Below are positions 7,885 through 17,072 of a stretch of DNA of 33,827 nt, in pieces (the stretch's first letter is position 1; every line of letters starts with the position of its first letter). Under the pieces are notes generated by a model. That model saw only the letters and a list, made by a program, of their open reading frames with translations, was not told the origin of the DNA and made no database searches. This DNA comes from Paulinella micropora. Taxonomy: Eukaryota > Cercozoa > Imbricatea > Euglyphida. The translations under genes and the position numbers were made by a program. The DNA is taken from assembly GCA_009731375.1 (NCBI GenBank), contig BJOX01000136.1, forward strand, positions 844,340-878,166, given 5' to 3'.

Positions 7885-7994
7885 AGCTGAGTGGGAAGCA
7901 GAAGAGAGATGATACCGGCATTCAAGTGTGGAACGTGCCGATTGACTTTGATCTCTGTGGGCGGCGGGCCGCGGGGATCATCGTGGCCCTTACT
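7885..7994 (+). CDS. Candidate exon, VWNVPIDFDLCGRR peptide with hydrophobic tail
   Basis: After acceptor TTGCCACTCGTAG, two bases then 36 open codons read LSGKQKRDDTG, IQVWNVPIDFDLCGRRAAG and IIVALT, stopping at donor ACT/GTATCC. It is 110 nt, ending phase 0. The same acceptor and first codons (LNRKQTRRDI) recur at 9217-9256. The entry phase does not match the preceding exon directly, so an exon may be missing between them. Confidence 0.4.
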
Positions 7995-8119
7995 GTATCC
8001 TTTAGCCTACGATCCGAGGCTGAGTAAACTTGATCATTATTACTATTAATATGACTCGGAACACAAGTTAATGAAGCAATCCCTAACTATGGCCTACCCA
8101 TTTCCCACCACCCACATAG

Positions 8120-8160
8120 GGACGAAGGTCTCTTTTTATTACAATACTATCATACGCCCC
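8120..8160 (+). CDS. Candidate micro-exon
   Basis: A good acceptor, CCACCACCCACATAG, and donor GCCCC/GTATGT bracket 41 nt that are open in all frames; phase 0 gives GRRSLFITILSYAP. The next acceptor-like site, CTCACTTTCACTCAG at 8197, is only 37 nt on. Weak but well bounded. Confidence 0.3.
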
Positions 8161-8426
8161 GTATGTCACATGATGAACTGCTCTCACTTTCACTCAGTAC
8201 TACTACTATATGATGATGATAAGTGACTCAATTTTATCGGACGGTTCGCCGTATTATCTCAGAGACAAATAATCTCTAACCACTGCCTCGGAAAAGTGCG
8301 AACACCGCACATTTTCGCTATTAATATGCAGGTTGAACTTGAGGGAAGACGGTGGGGAGTGCCGCACAGCCTGAGACTCATATAGCCTCCGCTGGCACGT
8401 AGCCGCCCGCCACCAACTCAGCTCAG

Positions 8427-8642
8427 CGGCCGGAAAGCCTAAGTTTAAAAACACCCCTGGCTACACGTCACAGATTTTATTTGATTATTAATATATACAA
8501 GAAATGCTTAATCAGCCTTGAAAACTTGAAAGTTGGCGTGAAAGATCAAAGGACAGTCGGATCGATTGTTCGACACTCGCTCGCTTTCTTGCTAAAAGAC
8601 AATCGTTTGCCTTTGTGGGCCACGGAAGATTGCGATCCCACA
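8427..8642 (+). CDS. Candidate exon, 72 codons
   Basis: The acceptor CCACCAACTCAGCTCAG ends at 8426. The frame stays open for 84 codons to TGA at 8679, and a consensus donor CCCACA/GTGAGC at 8643 would end it after 72 (phase 0). The peptide includes KKCLISLENLKVGVKDQRTV and HSLAFLLKDNRLPLWATEDC. It looks like folded protein; I do not recognise a family. Confidence 0.45.
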
Positions 8643-8874
8643 GTGAGCGTGGCAATGTCGCACGGTCCTGGCCAACCCTGAGCGAACGAGGAACTTGATG
8701 CCCCGGGTCCGTTCTACTGAGGGGGCGGCAAGGCAAATGATTGGCCAGTGCCTTTCCAACTCAATAAAAAGGACATACTACTGTCTTTCTTAGCAACTTG
8801 AGACTCGAAACTTCAAGATCCTCAGCTAGGGCTGCAGTGTACGAACGGTCCTTTGATTTCTGGTCAACTTTCAG

Positions 8875-9033
8875 TTATCTATACCGTATCAAGCATTTGT
8901 GTTTGTTTTTGACAACGGTTTTCATTATATATTAATACTATTAATATCAAATAACTTCTACAAGGAAGTAGCTAGAGTAGGGGCGAGGTGGCGATTCATA
9001 GAGGGTCAGAAATTGAGCGGCGGTGGCAGGAAG
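8875..9033 (+). CDS. Candidate exon, 53 codons
   Basis: Acceptor TTTCTGGTCAACTTTCAG ends at 8874. The frame reads LSIPYQAFVFVFDNGFHYIL, then NNFYKEVARVGARWRFIEGQ and LSGGGRK, phase 0 throughout, to a GTCGTC site at 9034; unspliced it stays open to 9138. The donor is weak. Phase matches the previous candidate exon (0/0). Confidence 0.35.
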
Positions 9034-9530
9034 GTCGTCCCTCCATACTACAGTTGCATACGACAGTCCTGTTGCAGACGTTGGAGAAGAACTTTGAATT
9101 TTTATACTAGTACTATGATAAACTTTTCATTTTTTTAAAAAAGTTTTTCTTTTTTTTCTTTTTTTTTCAAGTTTTTTTTAACGCAACTTCTGAGCACTGC
9201 CACTTTGAAATTTATTAGAATACTTGCCACTCGTAGAGCTGAATAGGAAGCAGACTCGAAGAGATATTAATAAAATGGAAGAGGTATCAAGAGATACAAA
9301 AAGAGAAAACGTGAAGTGTAAACTTGAAAAAAAAAAAAAAAACAGTCACAGTTCAAGTTAAGGTCATGCAGAGACCCGATGCGGCAGTTTAGCGTCATGC
9401 CGCCGAGGACTTATATATATTTGACTTGTAACTCAGGCTGAGGGACTCAACTTATTGTACTCAGTGGGGGACGCCCTTAACTTCAGATAGTTCGATCCCC
9501 AGCGATTATATATCATATCGATAGTACTAC
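9034..9530 (+). other. Intron-like stretch with an exon-edge copy
   Basis: Poly-T around 9130-9175 is followed at 9217-9256 by a second copy of the acceptor and first codons of the exon at 7885 (GAATACTTGCCACTCGTAGA shared). The frame after it drifts into LNRKQTRRDI and poly-Lys. Several short open stretches at 9360-9480; no firm gene. Confidence 0.5.
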
Positions 9531-9689
9531 TTGAGCCTGTCCGACCAAACTTCTTATATATCATACTTAAAGCTAGGAAGTTTTGACTCGGTGCAGGTGG
9601 AATTCGGGTTGGATGGGGTCGGCAATAAGCCGGGCTTGGATTGCAACTCAGTGACTCATATTAATATATATCATTGTCAGTTTGCCACG
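9531..9689 (+). CDS. Candidate exon, SYLKLGSFDSVQVEFGLDG peptide
   Basis: A 70-codon open frame runs 9531-9743. A GTGAGC donor at 9690 would end it after HCQFAT at phase 0, the same donor sequence as at 8643. It contains LGSFDSVQVEFGLDGVGNKP. The upstream boundary is not clear because no pyrimidine-rich acceptor directly precedes it. Confidence 0.35.
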
Positions 9690-9885
9690 GTGAGCCTCGT
9701 TGGACAGAGGGATGTGACAAACTGTGACACTGCACAAAGATGAGCACAACTTCAAATGCACGGGCAAGAAACCTTCAAGTTACAGCACTTTGGTTTAAGT
9801 TATGCTATATAATACACCGTGACACAAGTTTTCAACGGCTGTTGCTCACTGTTTTGGGGCACTGTTTTGGGGTCACGTCAGAAGG

Positions 9886-10130
9886 GCACCATGACTGAGG
9901 TCAAAAGGACAGCATGGCTCATGCCACACGGGCACCATGGCTCATGTCAAAGAACACAATCACCCAGTCAGAATGACCTGTGGTGCATGTTTTTAAAAAA
10001 AGCACAATGGCTAATATTAGAGGGCCACAATCGTTCTATCAAAAGAGCACAAGGGCTCATGTCACAAGGGCACAATCGTTATGTCAAAATAGCGCATGAG
10101 CTCATGCCAAAAGGGGCGCGATGGCAGTCA
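9886..10130 (+). repeat. Degenerate 22-23-bp minisatellite
   Basis: Units based on GGGCACAATGGCTCATGTCA start near 9886, 9908, 9930, 9953, 10001, 10023, 10045, 10068, 10090 and 10113, strongly diverged. The frame is open through it (His-Asn/Lys-Arg repeats), but changes do not respect codons. Confidence 0.8.
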
Positions 10131-10181
10131 AAAGAATAGACCATCGCTCGACTGCCAACTCACACTCACACACCTCCGTAG

Positions 10182-10265
10182 TCCGCATGGACAAGAAAAA
10201 GACTGGGTGTTGTCCCTGTTGCATACAGCGTTGCAACAACAGAGAGCCTAGAGCCTACCTGGCAG
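10182..10265 (+). CDS. Penultimate exon, Cys cluster GCCPCCIQRC
   Basis: The acceptor CACTCACACACCTCCGTAG ends at 10181. Two bases then 27 codons give RMDKKKTGCCPCCIQRCNN and REPRAYLA, ending with one base at donor GGCAG/GTAGCA. The five cysteines suggest metal binding. The following 66-nt intron (10266-10331) has a T-run and ends TCTAG. The carried G joins the first two bases of the last exon as GCG, keeping the frame. This is one of the best-supported junctions in the window. Confidence 0.6.
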
Positions 10266-10331
10266 GTAGCAACAACTTCACGGCCAAGTTTTTTTTTTTT
10301 GGTTGTCTCCGCTTACTTGTATGAAATCTAG

Positions 10332-10438
10332 CGCGTTGGCAGAGTAAGAAGAATGATGTTGTGCGGCTGGACCTTCTGGTGGCTCAGCTATGCGCTGCGG
10401 ACCGCAAGTTCACACTGAAAGAAAGCTGGGAGAACTAG
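10332..10438 (+). CDS. Terminal exon of the plus-strand Cys-rich gene
   Basis: After acceptor CTTGTATGAAATCTAG the frame reads RWQSKKNDVVRLDLLVAQ, then LCAADRKFTLKESWEN and stops at TAG 10436-10438. The other two frames close at once or within 30 codons. The stop codon is the first unit of a (TAG)n tract (10436-10456), so the C-terminus is set by a microsatellite. It converges with the minus-strand gene ending at 11368. Confidence 0.6.
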
Positions 10439-10485
10439 TAGTAGTAGTAGTAGTCGTAGTACATCCAGTAGTGATGACTAAGGTT

Positions 10486-10603
10486 CATTCTACACCACCG
10501 CGAATTTCGGGTCTCGAGTGTGCAAGTGGCACCACAGGCTAGGCTTTTCAGGAAGCAAATCCAGAAAATGGCGCCAGAAACCCGGAAATTCCGGGTGTAG
10601 AAC
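10486..10603. mobile_element. MITE-like element with ATTCTACACC terminal inverted repeats
   Basis: The left end CATTCTACACCACCGCGAAT and the right end GGAAATTCCGGGTGTAGAAC are inverted copies of each other. Internal AGTGGCACC and CTTTTCAGGAAGCAAA blocks are shared with the element at 16681-16886. About 118 bp, non-coding. Confidence 0.75.
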
Positions 10604-10689
10604 AATTCTAACTCAACAACAAGTACTTCACAGCCAGGGCTGACTAAGTCAACACGTACTTCACAACCAGTAGTGCCAGTAGTGACTAT

Positions 10690-11367
<678 letters not shown>

Positions 11368-11430
11368 CTATAAATACTTATTGACGAAGAAATACAAGTT
11401 GAGTAGCACCAGTGAAGACGGCGGTAATAT
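11368..11430 (-). CDS. Terminal exon of the minus-strand membrane-protein gene
   Basis: On the minus strand the acceptor GTTTATGCAG is followed by 20 codons, [20 protein letters not shown], and TAG. It is hydrophobic and ends with a basic residue near the C-terminus, like a last membrane helix. It enters in phase 0, matching the exit phase of the exon at 11941-11983. The stop codon abuts the (CTA)n tract. Confidence 0.55.
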   Translation of the reverse strand: MLPPSSLVLLNLYFFVNKYL

Positions 11431-11437
11431 CTGCATA

Positions 11438-11439
<2 letters not shown>

Positions 11440-11499
<60 letters not shown>

Positions 11500-11537
11500 C
11501 ATACATACATACATACATACATACATACATAGATACA

Positions 11538-11573
<36 letters not shown>

Positions 11574-11613
11574 TATATACATATATATATATGTATATAT
11601 ATATAAATTTTAC

Positions 11614-11662
<49 letters not shown>

Positions 11663-11711
11663 CATATATATATATACATATATATATATATACATACACA
11701 CACACACACAC

Positions 11712-11742
<31 letters not shown>

Positions 11743-11762
11743 CATATATGTATATATATATA

Positions 11763-11834
<72 letters not shown>

Positions 11835-11940
11835 TGTGTGTCTGTGTGTCTGTCTGTGTGTGTGTGCGTGTGTCTGTGTGTGTATGTATGTATGTATGTA
11901 TGTATGCATGTTTTATGTATGTATGTATGTATGTTTGTAC
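11440..11940 (+). repeat. Intronic (TA)n, (CATA)n, (GT)n, (GTAT)n
   Basis: Compound microsatellite filling the last intron of the minus-strand gene. Confidence 0.97.
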
Positions 11941-11983
11941 CAATAGAATAGCGGCGACCAAACTGTCTCCACCCGCCACATAT
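11941..11983 (-). CDS. Exon encoding [14 protein letters not shown]
   Basis: Acceptor CTTCATATAG, then one base (completing a codon started by CC in the exon at 13749), 14 codons [14 protein letters not shown], and donor TTG/GTACAA. 43 nt, in phase 2, out phase 0. It joins the terminal exon to form a hydrophobic stretch [14 protein letters not shown], a likely transmembrane helix. Its 5' half recurs at 13613-13638 as an edge copy. GGDSL resembles a carrier-protein site, but the context is membrane-like and I reject that reading. Confidence 0.55.
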
Positions 11984-11995
11984 CTATATGAAGAT

Positions 11996-12048
11996 GTAAA
12001 TAAATAAACAGATAAATAAATAAATAAATAAATAAACAAACAAACAAA

Positions 12049-12083
<35 letters not shown>

Positions 12084-12132
12084 ACAAATAAATAAATAAA
12101 TAAACAAATAAATAAATGAACAAATAAACAAA

Positions 12133-12163
<31 letters not shown>

Positions 12164-12192
12164 ATGAATAAATGAATGAATAAATGAATGAA

Positions 12193-12227
<35 letters not shown>

Positions 12228-12291
12228 ATGAATAAATAAATAATTAATAAATAAATACGTAAATAAATACATAAACAAATAAACAAACAAA

Positions 12292-12326
<35 letters not shown>

Positions 12327-12388
12327 ATATATATATATATATATAAATATATATATATACATATATATATATATATTATATATATATA
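11996..12388 (+). repeat. (AAAT)n then (TA)n
   Basis: AAAT with AAAC and GAAT variants up to about 12327, then TA repeats to the edge of the inverted-repeat cluster. Confidence 0.97.
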
Positions 12389-13467
12389 TGAGATGGCTCA
12401 AAAGTTTCTGGCCATACATTCACAGGTTAGATACACAGCAAGTACAGCGTGCACAGATATGTATCCCTCAACTACACCTCCCCACTCGCTCTCCCGGTCA
12501 ATGTGTGCCCAACTTCCATCCTCCGACCCGAAATCCGACCATCCCCGCGGCCCCGACGCCGCTTTTCCCGACTAGCTCGAGTGATTCTTCCCACGCACCT
12601 TTTCAGTCGCGTGTGAACCCCCGACTAGGCTGAAGTCCACCCCGCCCTGCTTGAGTATGTCCCAAACCTTCCCTGGCGAGACTTTAGAACAGGTGTAAAA
12701 GCCTCAAAAATCGGGTCAAACTTAAGGTCAATTGTCGACATAGTTTAACTTTTCTGAATTCTCCCCAGCAAGAGCGAGTCGGGAGGTGCAATTAGGAAAA
12801 ACACATCTGTAGGTGCTACGCATGCTGTACATATCAGCTGCGCCACAGGCTGTAGCGCTTGCTCAGGGAAAGATAGGGTGAAAGTGTGTGTATCCCACCA
12901 TCCCAGGATGGTCCGACAAAGAAGACCATGAGTCTATCTTTCCCTGAGCAAGTGCTGCAACATATGGCGCAGCTTATGCACAGCACGCATAACGCCCACA
13001 GATATGTTCCCAGCAACCACACCCTCTCACTCGCTCTCCCTGGCGAGAAAATAGAAAAGTTCGAAAAGGGTCTAAAATCGATAAAAAAGGACCACCCTCG
13101 CAGAAATATGCGACCGGGACCAGACAAGTACTCAACTATCATCACCACTGGGGGAGAATGGACTGACTAGCTACATCCTGTGCAGCTCACGACCGAAGCA
13201 CCCCAGCACTGCAGCCGCAAGATAGCTTTGCTCGAGGCGTAGAAGAAGGAAGTAATTATAAGTAAAATCCTACAGGCCCAGGGTGACTTTAATTTTTGAC
13301 CCGATTTTTTGAGACTTTTACAACTGTTCTCAACTCTCGCCAGGGAGAGCGAGTGAGGTGTGGTTGAGGGATACACATGTGTGCACGCTGTACTTGCTGT
13401 GCATCCAACCTGGGCCACAGGTTCTGCAGCGCTGGCTCAGATAGTCAGAAACTTTTGAACCACCTCT

Positions 13468-13470
<3 letters not shown>
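12389..13470. mobile_element. Composite foldback element: four copies of one unit in alternating orientation
   Basis: The left end GGCTCAAAAGTTTCTGGCCA returns inverted at the right end (TTTTGAACCACCTCT at 13456-13470). Shared landmarks are GCACAGCAAGTACAGCGTGC, ACTCGCTCTCCCTGGCGAGA and TCAAAAAATCGGGTCAA. Units: plus at 12389-12740 (interrupted), minus at 12745-12880, plus at 12925-13090, minus at 13280-13470. The inner pair (CTTGCTCAGGGAAAGATAG and its complement at 12862-12945) forms a 19-bp stem. (TA)n borders both ends, consistent with a TA target. No transposase frame recognised. Confidence 0.75.
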
Positions 13471-13502
<32 letters not shown>

Positions 13503-13612
13503 ATATATATATGTATGTATGCATGTATGTATGTATGTATGTATGTATGTGTATGTATGTATGTGTATGTATGTATGTATGTATGTATGTATGTATGTAT
13601 GTATGTATGTAC
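13471..13612 (+). repeat. (TA)n then (GTAT)n
   Basis: Microsatellite between the foldback element and the exon-edge copy at 13613. GTAT resumes at 13652-13740. Confidence 0.97.
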
Positions 13613-13638
13613 CCAAACTGTCTCCACAAGCCACATAT
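13613..13638 (-). pseudogene. Edge copy of the YVAGGDSL exon (YVACGDSLG)
   Basis: ACCTTCATGCAG acceptor, then 26 nt reading YVACGDSL and GG/GTACAT. It matches the 5' half of the exon at 11941-11983 with 2 changes in 26 nt (one synonymous, one Gly to Cys), then runs into (GTAT)n. Skipping it keeps the reading frame from 13749 to 11983, so it is better read as an echo than as an obligatory exon, though alternative use is possible. Confidence 0.5.
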
Positions 13639-13748
13639 CTGCATGAAGGTGTATGTATGTATGAATGTATGTATGTGTGTATGTATGTATGTATGTATGT
13701 ATGAATGTATGTATGTATGTATGTATGTATGTATGCATGTGTACGTAC

Positions 13749-13788
13749 GGGCGATCCAGGCCAGACGAAGGAGCAGACTGCAAGTCGC
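13749..13788 (-). CDS. Exon encoding GDLQSAPSSGLDR
   Basis: Acceptor TATTATTTGATTAG and donor CGCCC/GTACGT bound 40 nt. With the G carried from 13979-14021 it reads GDLQSAPSSGLDR plus two bases (CC), which join the A of the exon at 11983 as Pro. A soluble, Ser/Gly/Pro-containing linker. Confidence 0.5.
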
Positions 13789-13809
13789 CTAATCAAATAA
13801 TACACGATA

Positions 13810-13810
13810 A

Positions 13811-13874
<64 letters not shown>

Positions 13875-13881
13875 AAATAAG

Positions 13882-13918
<37 letters not shown>

Positions 13919-13919
13919 G

Positions 13920-13968
<49 letters not shown>
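13810..13968 (+). repeat. (AAAT)n and (GATA)n
   Basis: AAAT to about 13880, then GATA to 13968; intronic to the minus-strand gene. Confidence 0.97.
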
Positions 13969-13978
13969 TTCAGACTAC

Positions 13979-14021
13979 CATTTGCGATGGACTGCAGCTC
14001 AGCGTCGGTGGCACCGTATGC
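13979..14021 (-). CDS. Exon encoding AYGATDAELQSIAN
   Basis: Acceptor CTTATATCTTATTAG, 14 codons AYGATDAELQSIAN, one base, donor AATG/GTAGTC. 43 nt, in phase 0, out phase 1. The phases link it to the exon ending at 14256 and the one at 13749-13788. Confidence 0.55.
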
Positions 14022-14029
14022 CTAATAAG

Positions 14030-14207
14030 ATATAAGACAGTAAATAAGTGAGAAAATAAGTAAGTGAGTAAGTGAGTAAGCCAGTGAGTAAGTTAGTAAG
14101 TGAGTCAGTGAGTAAGTGAAAGAGTAAGTAAGTAAGTAAGAAAGTGAGTAAGTAAGTAAGTAAGAGTGATTAGTGACTAAGTGAGTGAGTAAGTAAGTGA
14201 GTAAGTG

Positions 14208-14242
<35 letters not shown>

Positions 14243-14253
14243 TAGTAAGTAAG
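14030..14253 (+). repeat. (AAGT)n
   Basis: AAGT/GAGT tetranucleotide with GTGA variants; intronic. Confidence 0.97.
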
Positions 14254-14255
14254 AC

Positions 14256-14426
14256 CGGCAATCGTTTGTAGAACAAGCAGCAATAGTCAAGCAGCCAAAG
14301 CATGTAACTTGGAGCATCGCTTTCTGGATCAATACTACTGATGACCTTCAAGTGGCCGAATCTACCTACTTTGATCTCGCATTTCTCAAGCAATATTTTA
14401 GAGGCTTTTCGCCAAACATTTGCTAC
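14256..14426 (-). CDS. Exon region with SIDPESDAPSYMLWLLDYCC
   Basis: 57 codons are open on the minus strand. Key parts are KILLEKCEIKVGRFGHLKVI, SIDPESDAPSYMLW and LLDYCCLFYKRLP, ending at a weak donor CCG/GTCTTA, out phase 0. The upstream end overlaps the foldback element at 14401, so the true start is probably near 14396. MLWLLDYCCLF is hydrophobic. The KILLEKCEIKV part resembles NILIEKAKVKV at 16590-16664, so the two are related exons. Confidence 0.5.
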
Positions 14427-14621
14427 CTAAACCGAAAGCTCAACACAAAAATTGTATTCCTCCCCGTGAATAGCTGCGCCGGTCCCAGCATATTCCAAAA
14501 GTTGCTTCCATCTTTGACGCAATTTTCGGAATATGCTAGGACCGGCGCAGCTATTCACGAAGAGTATCACACTTTTTGTGTTGAGCTTTCGGTTTAGCCA
14601 GCAAATTTCTCGCGAAAAGCC

Positions 14622-14623
<2 letters not shown>
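14401..14623. mobile_element. Foldback/MITE element with roughly 95-bp arms
   Basis: GAGGCTTTTCGC...ACCGAAAGCTCAACACAAAA on the left returns inverted as TTTTGTGTTGAGCTTTCGGT...GCGAAAAGCCTC on the right. The inner block GTGAATAGCTGCGCCGGTCC is also inverted. The loop is about 28 bp. An (ATC)n tract starts exactly at the right end. Confidence 0.85.
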
Positions 14624-14662
<39 letters not shown>

Positions 14663-14774
14663 GTCATCATCATCGTCGTCGTCATCATCATCGTCATCAT
14701 CATCATCGTCATCATCATCATCGTCGTCGTCGTCGTCGTCGTCCTCATCATCATCATCATCATCATCATCATCG
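14624..14774 (+). repeat. (ATC)n with GTC variants
   Basis: Triplet tract directly after the foldback element. 14775-14867 is unique DNA with no gene seen. Confidence 0.95.
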
Positions 14775-14867
14775 TCATCTTTAGCTACAGACTAGCCGAG
14801 TGTCCCCGTAACAGGGGAACTTTACAAAGGAGAAAAACGGGTTTCACGACGAAGAAAACTGTTTTTT

Positions 14868-15192
14868 NNNNNNNNNNNNNNNNNNNNNNNNNNNNNNNNN
14901 NNNNNNNNNNNNNNNNNNNNNNNNNNNNNNNNNNNNNNNNNNNNNNNNNNNNNNNNNNNNNNNNNNNNNNNNNNNNNNNNNNNNNNNNNNNNNNNNNNNN
15001 NNNNNNNNNNNNNNNNNNNNNNNNNNNNNNNNNNNNNNNNNNNNNNNNNNNNNNNNNNNNNNNNNNNNNNNNNNNNNNNNNNNNNNNNNNNNNNNNNNNN
15101 NNNNNNNNNNNNNNNNNNNNNNNNNNNNNNNNNNNNNNNNNNNNNNNNNNNNNNNNNNNNNNNNNNNNNNNNNNNNNNNNNNNNNNNNNNNN
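14868..15192. other. Assembly gap (325 N)
   Basis: Run of N bordered on the right by (ACT)n. Confidence 0.99.
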
Positions 15193-15444
<252 letters not shown>

Positions 15445-15454
15445 NNNNNNNNNN

Positions 15455-15644
15455 CCCTGTCGCCAGTTCGATTCCCGTCGGTGCCACCAGTATTTTCATT
15501 GAACATACCGGTCTATCTGGAAGTGTTGGAACTGCCCTTGCGGGGGTGTCATTAGAGCTTATCGTCAATTCTTCGTACTCCCCTCACGGGTGAGACGATG
15601 GAGGCGCATGTGCAGAAATGCATCAGCCATTGACAGAGAAGCAC
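15455..15644 (+). mobile_element. tRNA-derived SINE, copy 1 (5' part lost in gap)
   Basis: 190 bp aligned without indels to copy 2 (15988-16177), differing at 4 positions. It includes the B box (AGTTCGATTCC), then GTCGGTGCCACCA and the unrelated body ending AGAAGCAC, followed by an (ATT)n-type tail at 15645-15676. Confidence 0.85.
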
Positions 15645-15676
15645 TATTATTACTATTATTACTATTATTATTATTA

Positions 15677-15862
15677 GGGAATACATAGGCCATCGGTCCC
15701 TTTCCACGGGCTGATTGGTATAAAGCTCCTAGAGTAATGTTCTATGCCGTCACTTCCTTTATTCCACCGATTGGTGTGGAGACTTTCCTTATGGAATGGT
15801 GGACTGGATGCACATCGCCTTTTGGCTCAGCAATTGGCAGACGATACATACATAATACATAC

Positions 15863-15864
<2 letters not shown>
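15677..15864 (+). other. Unique spacer between the two SINEs
   Basis: Non-repetitive, with CCATCGGTCCCTTTCCACGG and CACCGATTGGTGTGG (a small inverted repeat, CACCGATTGGTG). No gene seen. It may be the 5' part of a larger composite element. Confidence 0.5.
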
Positions 15865-15944
<80 letters not shown>

Positions 15945-15946
15945 TT
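15865..15946 (+). repeat. (ATT)n
   Basis: Pure ATT run leading into SINE copy 2. Confidence 0.97.
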
Positions 15947-16177
15947 GGACACCGTGATAGCCCAGTGGTCAAGTTCTACCATCTGGGCCCTGTCGCCAGT
16001 TCGATTCCCGTCGGTGCCACCAGTATTTTCATTGAACATACCGGTCCGTCTGGAAGTGTTGGAACTGCCCTTGCGGGGGTGTCATTAGAGCTTATCGTCA
16101 ATTCTTCGTACTCCCCTCACGGGTGAGACGATGGAGGCGCATGTGCAGATTTGCATCAGCCATTGACAGAGAAGCAC
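15947..16177 (+). mobile_element. tRNA-derived SINE, copy 2 (complete)
   Basis: The head runs from GGACACCG to CGGTGCCACCA: the tRNA acceptor pair, discriminator and CCA are still recognisable. The A box TAGCCCAGTGG (15958-15968) fits the Pol III consensus fully; the B box AGTTCGATTCC (15998-16008) differs at one position. The region between them is too short and unpaired for a working tRNA. An unrelated body of about 155 bp and an (ATT)n tail follow. The machinery of an unknown LINE would mobilise it. Confidence 0.88.
15958..16008 (+). promoter_or_regulatory. Pol III internal promoter (A and B boxes) of the SINE
   Basis: A box TAGCCCAGTGG and B box AGTTCGATTCC, 29 nt apart. Confidence 0.75.
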
Positions 16178-16233
16178 TATTATTATTATTATTATTATTA
16201 ATTAATTAACTAATTAATTAATTAATTAATTAA

Positions 16234-16297
<64 letters not shown>
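16178..16297 (+). repeat. SINE tail: (ATT)n and (AATT)n
   Basis: ATT, then TTAATTAA units, then ATT again. Confidence 0.95.
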
Positions 16298-16317
16298 TCA
16301 AAAGTTGGATGATCATG

Positions 16318-16360
16318 TTCCCACTTGAACCCTGTCAATACTATTGAAGACACTATTAAG
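16318..16360 (-). CDS. Weak candidate exon after a (CT)n acceptor
   Basis: On the minus strand a long CT run and TGCTCAG precede LNSVFNSIDRVQVGT and TGA; another frame gives LIVSSIVLTGFKWEHDH. The acceptor is excellent, but frame and donor are undecided. Confidence 0.25.
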
Positions 16361-16364
16361 CTGA

Positions 16365-16365
<1 letters not shown>

Positions 16366-16451
<86 letters not shown>

Positions 16452-16454
16452 TAG

Positions 16455-16495
<41 letters not shown>
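16366..16495 (+). repeat. (GA)n with a (GATA) island
   Basis: On the minus strand this is a polypyrimidine tract before the candidate acceptor at 16361. Confidence 0.95.
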
Positions 16496-16560
16496 CGTCC
16501 TTGGAAACCCCTTGAGCTGGGCTAAGATATCTATTCTTATATTCATATATATATTCATAT

Positions 16561-16589
<29 letters not shown>

Positions 16590-16593
<4 letters not shown>

Positions 16594-16664
16594 TCCAAGG
16601 ATGGCTTCAGATTACTCATATCACATTTGAAGCATCTAACTTTGACTTTTGCTTTCTCGATCAA
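16590..16664 (-). CDS. Candidate exon, LIEKAKVKVRCFKCDMSNLK
   Basis: 25 open codons on the minus strand, running into (TA)n. They align with KILLEKCEIKVGRFGHLKVI of the exon at 14256-14426 (I-L-x-E-K-x-x-x-K-V pattern), and the nucleotides also align. An exon duplicate; which copy is used is unknown. Boundaries not seen. Confidence 0.4.
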
Positions 16665-16680
16665 TATTATTATTTAGGCT

Positions 16681-16886
16681 CATTCTATACCCCACCCGAA
16701 ATCTCGGGTGTCGGGTGCCACTTTTAAAAGTGGCACTCCAAGCCAGGCTTTTCAGGAAGCATTTAAAGTGGCACCCCAAGCCAGGTATTTCTGTGTGCAA
16801 TTTAAAGTGGCACCCCAAGCCAGGCTTTTCAGGAAGCAAACCCAGAAAAGCGGCACCGGAAAGCCGAAATTCCGAAGGTGTAGAAT
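16681..16886. mobile_element. MITE-like element, long copy with internal triplication
   Basis: The left end CATTCTATACC and the right end GGTGTAGAAT are inverted, with CGAAAT just inside each. It holds a perfect 22-bp palindrome centred on CACTTTTAAAAGTG (16715-16736) and three copies of AAGTGGCACCCCAAGCCAGG. The same family as 10486-10603, which has one copy of that block. Confidence 0.75.
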
Positions 16887-17013
16887 AACACATAAGATAC
16901 AAAAGTGCTGAGCACGTAATTCAAAAGTCCTTGAACTGGGAATTCCGAAGGTGTAGAATAACCCATAACATACAAAAGTGCTGAGCACGTAATTCAAAAG
17001 TCCTTGAACTGGG
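16868..17013 (+). repeat. 73-bp direct tandem duplication
   Basis: AATTCCGAAGGTGTAGAATA starts at 16868 and again at 16941, each followed by the same sequence to CTTGAACTGGG, with a few substitutions. It includes the right end of the MITE. Confidence 0.92.
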
Positions 17014-17072
17014 GTTTCAAACGAGGGCTTCGGAAGATTGAGCCATCTAACGCTCAGCTCAGCTTGCCAATA

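Noticed and set aside
11941-11983. GGDSL as a phosphopantetheine carrier site
   Set aside because: The upstream helix is missing and the sequence continues as a membrane helix to a stop; the match is only five residues.
12393-12633. Short Pro/Ser-rich frames inside the foldback cluster as genes
   Set aside because: They follow the inverted units in both strands and are not conserved between the four copies.
15947-16022. Functional tRNA gene
   Set aside because: Promoter boxes and acceptor ends are present, but the anticodon and T-stem pairing fail and a SINE body follows.
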